Origin: Calycina herbarum
Lineage: Eukaryota > Ascomycota > Leotiomycetes > Helotiales > Pezizellaceae
Direction: 5' to 3'
Assembly: GCA_001414485.1 (NCBI GenBank)
Contig: LLEY01000334.1
Span: 1 to 23,054, forward strand
Length of the DNA stretch: 23,054 nt
Below are positions 21,029 through 23,054 of this stretch, in pieces. The notes below the pieces were generated by a model. The model searched no databases. It was not told the DNA's origin and worked only from the letters and a program-made list of their open reading frames with translations. How positions within the stretch are numbered: the first letter of the stretch is position 1; the number at the start of each line of letters is the position of its first letter. A program made the position numbers and the translations under genes.

Positions 21029-21654
21029 AACTCGTAGATTAGCGCACTACCTAAAAATACATACACAAACCATCTTAAATACCCTATTATAACTGTTACT
21101 AGCAACCACAATATCGCCCCCCTTAGTATACAACGTAATATAAGATCCCAAGGCTTTATTCCACCTTTTAACACTATTCTAGCAGAAGATATACGCTTAT
21201 CGCCTCTACCGCTACCGTCCGAATCACTCCCTACTAATACGTAGACGAGAGAGGAGTACTTAGAGGACTTATATAAGGCGATTGAGTAAGCAAGAAGTGA
21301 GGGCAAGGAAGAGTCTCCTTATATAGTTGCAAGGATATATCGGGTAAACGAGGAGTCTATTTAGAGTACGCTAGACCAGGAGAAGAAGAAGGCACGTAAT
21401 AAGGATAGCGGATATAATACTTATAGCGGCAACAACAAGGTGTTAAGTAAGGCCTAGGAAGAAGCTATACGTTAGTACTATTACAAGTAGTAGGAATAAG
21501 GACTTAGAGCTACTTATAAGATAGTCTTCGCTATGATTAGTTACCTAAAAAAGGCTCAAAGTCCTTTGTAAGAGCCTCTATCGTAGAGCTGGTTTACAAA
21601 GTAGCTAAAGCAGAACCGCGACCTCTATATAATTAAAACGAAACCTATCGTATA

Positions 21655-21702
21655 ACGTGTTTCATAAGCGAGCTGGCTATATAAGCGAGCTGGCCACTTT
21701 TC
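21655..21702 (+). repeat. Left terminal inverted repeat of the inner transposon
   Basis: This 48-bp arm matches the reverse complement of 22732-22779 with three mismatches (positions 11, 38 and 41), all of them CpA/TpA transitions. It contains two direct copies of AAGCGAGCTGGC (21666-21677 and 21683-21694), likely transposase-binding sites. Confidence 0.9.
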
Positions 21703-21759
21703 AAACTTTATAACAATTATCAACTTCTAGTTATATTATCTCTACCAAACAACGCCTAA

Positions 21760-22707
21760 ATGTCTCCCAACGAAAACAAGATCAACTTAGCTATCTAAGC
21801 ACTCGAAAACGACGCGTCAATTACCTAACGAAGCGCTGTAAAGGCCTATAATGCCCCTCGATCTACTATTTTAAGCTAACGCGCTGGAATCTAACTAAGA
21901 CGCGATTGCGAGCCTAATTCGAAGAAACTTACGAAGCTAGAGGAGGAGGCGATAATTAGGCATATATTAAAGTAGGATTCGAGAGGGTTTTCGCCTATAA
22001 AGGATATAGTACGAGATATAGCTAACAACTTGCTAAAGGAGCGCGACAGGTAGCCTGTAGGCAGGAACTGGCTAGACAACTTTATTCGGCGTATACCTAA
22101 GCTAAAAACTCGATAGAGTCGTTCTTATAATCATCAGCGAGCTTTGACTAAAGATCTACGGATTATTAGCCTATGGTTTACACTTATATAGTTATTTAAG
22201 GATAAACATAGTATTATAGACGAGGATATATATAATTTCAATAAGACCGGTTTTATAATAGGTGCTATATCATCTTAGCTTATTATTACAAGTTTAGAGA
22301 TATATAAGAGACGTAAAAAAGTTTAGCTAAGCAATCGCGAATAGGTTATAGTTATTTAAGGAGTTAATATAATAGGTTAGGTAATAGTGTTAATATAGAA
22401 AGAAATCACAGATCTTCGCAAGGTAACTAAGCATAAGAGTTGTAAAAGGAAATATATTCAGAGTTAAGAGACATTAACAGTAGAGGAGGTAATTAGTTTA
22501 ATTACTTCTATAGAAAATAGCGATTAGGAGAGTAGTAGAGAGATAAAAAAGAAGGTTCAGGCAAAGAGGTATTATAGGCGTTGTAGCAAAATTAGACACA
22601 ATTCTCGTACTTATTAAGTAGAAATAGTAGATACTAAAGATAGTAACGACTCTGAATAATCTTATAGTATCTTATATAATATAATAGCTTGTTCTAGTAT
22701 TAAGTAA
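21760..22707 (+). pseudogene. Inner Fot1-like transposase pseudogene, catalytic core deleted
   Basis: One frame of 316 codons runs from ATG (MSPNENKINLAI) to a TAA at 22705, interrupted by about 20 stops. The start carries the HTH_psq DNA-binding domain (KAYNAPRSTI), then the CENP-B-type HTH (LRRDCEPNSKKLTKLEEEAI, DSRGFSPIKDIVRDIANNLL, VGRNWLDNFIRR). The DDE domain begins with DEDIYNFNKTGFIIGAISS, where the family has NFDETGF, so both the catalytic Asp and the following Glu are altered (D to N, E to K, both G-to-A). After REWVTVIQG-like remains the central DDE part is absent. The frame ends with a zinc-knuckle relic (RRCSKIRHNSRTY, last Cys changed to Tyr). It is non-functional on several counts. 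Confidence 0.88.
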
Positions 22708-22731
22708 TTTGTATTTAAAATAAGTTATTTA

Positions 22732-22779
22732 GAAAAGTAGCTAGCTCGCTTATATAGCCAGCTCGCTTGTGAAACACGT
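22732..22779 (-). repeat. Right terminal inverted repeat of the inner transposon
   Basis: This arm mirrors 21655-21702 and ends GAAACACGT, followed by the duplicated TA. It keeps CACAAG where the left arm has CATAAG. It carries TpA changes at the two other differing sites. Confidence 0.9.
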
Positions 22780-23054
22780 TATAAGAGACTCGAGTCGTAT
22801 ACTAAGAAGGAGGTAAAGAAGTGGTTCGTAGAGTACTAAGAAGAGCTGATAAAGTATAAGATCCGGAAGCCTAAGTATATTCTTAACATAGACGAGTTAG
22901 GCGCGCGAGTAGGCTACGTAGGAAGTAAGTAGGTTATTATACCTTTATAAGTTAGAGAGATGTATATAACGAGCCTTAAGAATCGGAAGTTAGTAACTAT
23001 AATAGAGACTATCTTAGTAGATAAGAAGTATATACTAGCTCCCTTTATTATTAT

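Larger units (their letters stand above)
21655..22779 (+). mobile_element. Inner Fot1/pogo-like DNA transposon, 1125 bp, complete ends, internally deleted
   Basis: The element is bounded by 48-bp terminal inverted repeats beginning ACGTGTTTCA and flanked by TA on both sides (21653-21654 and 22780-22781), the target-site duplication of the Tc1/mariner superfamily. It carries the remains of a single transposase frame on the plus strand. At 1.1 kb it is well short of the roughly 1.9-2.2 kb I know for Fot1-type elements, because most of the DDE core is missing. It is thus a nonautonomous, mutated copy nested in the outer transposase gene. Confidence 0.9.
20996..23054 (+). mobile_element. Outer pogo-like (Tc1/mariner superfamily) DNA transposon, RIP-decayed, right end outside the window
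   Basis: Transposase remains of one element lie on both sides of a nested inner element. The left limit is tentative, set at the 17-bp tandem repeat; the right limit is the window edge. The sequence is TA-rich with most in-frame stops arising from CAA/CAG or TGG codons, as repeat-induced point mutation would leave. It is cut-and-paste DNA transposon debris and cannot make transposase. Confidence 0.8.
21245..23054 (+). pseudogene. Outer transposase pseudogene (HTH_psq / CENP-B-type HTH / DDE), split by an insertion
   Basis: The frame starts near 21245 with TREEYLEDLYKAIE, an N-terminal helix-turn-helix region typical of fungal pogo transposases (VARIYRVNEESI). It runs in one frame to 21652, including the CENP-B-like SWFTK-LKQNRDLY and IIKTKPIV, with ten stops. 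It resumes at 22782 with YKRLESYTKKEVKKWFVEY and reaches the DDE core: YILNIDELGARVGYVGSK, keeping the first catalytic Asp, then MYITSLKNRKLVTIIETIL, to the window edge with three more stops. Removing one TA and the inner element joins KPIV to YKRLES in frame, which shows the insertion split an intact reading frame. Stops replace Gln or Trp where the family has them, as in SWFTK(W)LK. The remaining DDE residues would lie outside the window. Confidence 0.85.

Noticed and set aside
20929..21306. 125-codon minus-strand frame with hydrophobic stretches
   Set aside because: It is antisense to the outer transposon's 5' part, whose plus strand carries the transposase N-terminus; hydrophobicity arises from the AT-rich complement.
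1..23054. CRISPR array, secondary-metabolite cluster, or novel defence system
   Set aside because: No spaced direct repeats of CRISPR type, no large enzyme genes and no multi-gene accessory cassette are visible; the DNA is eukaryotic.

Overview
The window is nuclear DNA from a filamentous ascomycete (Pezizomycotina). The evidence is introns of about 50-100 nt with GTAAGT-type donors and CTAAC/CTGAC branch sites, a LIS1 and an XMAP215 protein of filamentous-fungal type, and pogo-like transposons riddled with C-to-T (RIP-like) mutations. The wording of the conserved proteins feels closest to Leotiomycetes, but that is recollection, not a search.

Layout. 434-1909 (minus) encodes the dynein regulator LIS1/NudF/PAC1 in three exons. 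It carries an apparent +1 frameshift in a short TC run at 1533-1538 that separates the LisH/coiled-coil half from the seven WD40 repeats. 1910-2794 is a divergent promoter region. 2795-5646 (plus) encodes the XMAP215/Stu2/Alp14 TOG-domain microtubule polymerase in four exons. Its last intron is of the rare GC-AG type, and the last exon holds only eight codons and the stop.

5647-20995 is about 15 kb with a single gene I can defend: 13278-13626 (minus), a 62-residue Cys-rich protein of a conserved fungal family, built from three exons of which the middle one is 17 nt. The rest of this stretch holds coding-like fragments broken by stops (about 6.2-9.6 kb), small inverted repeats and palindromes, a short tandem duplication and dispersed TACCTCCGTA-like motifs.

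20996-23054 is a nest of two decayed Tc1/mariner-superfamily (pogo/Fot1-like) transposons. An inner 1125-bp element with 48-bp terminal inverted repeats (21655-22779) sits in a TA target inside the transposase gene of an outer element that runs off the right edge. Removing the inner element plus one TA joins the two halves of the outer transposase exactly in frame.

Functional reading. The left end pairs two microtubule plus-end factors (dynein regulator and tubulin polymerase) head to head. The right end is inactivated transposon DNA. I see no previously undescribed multi-gene system. The items most worth a second look are the LIS1 frameshift, the GC-AG intron, the microexon gene and the nested transposons.
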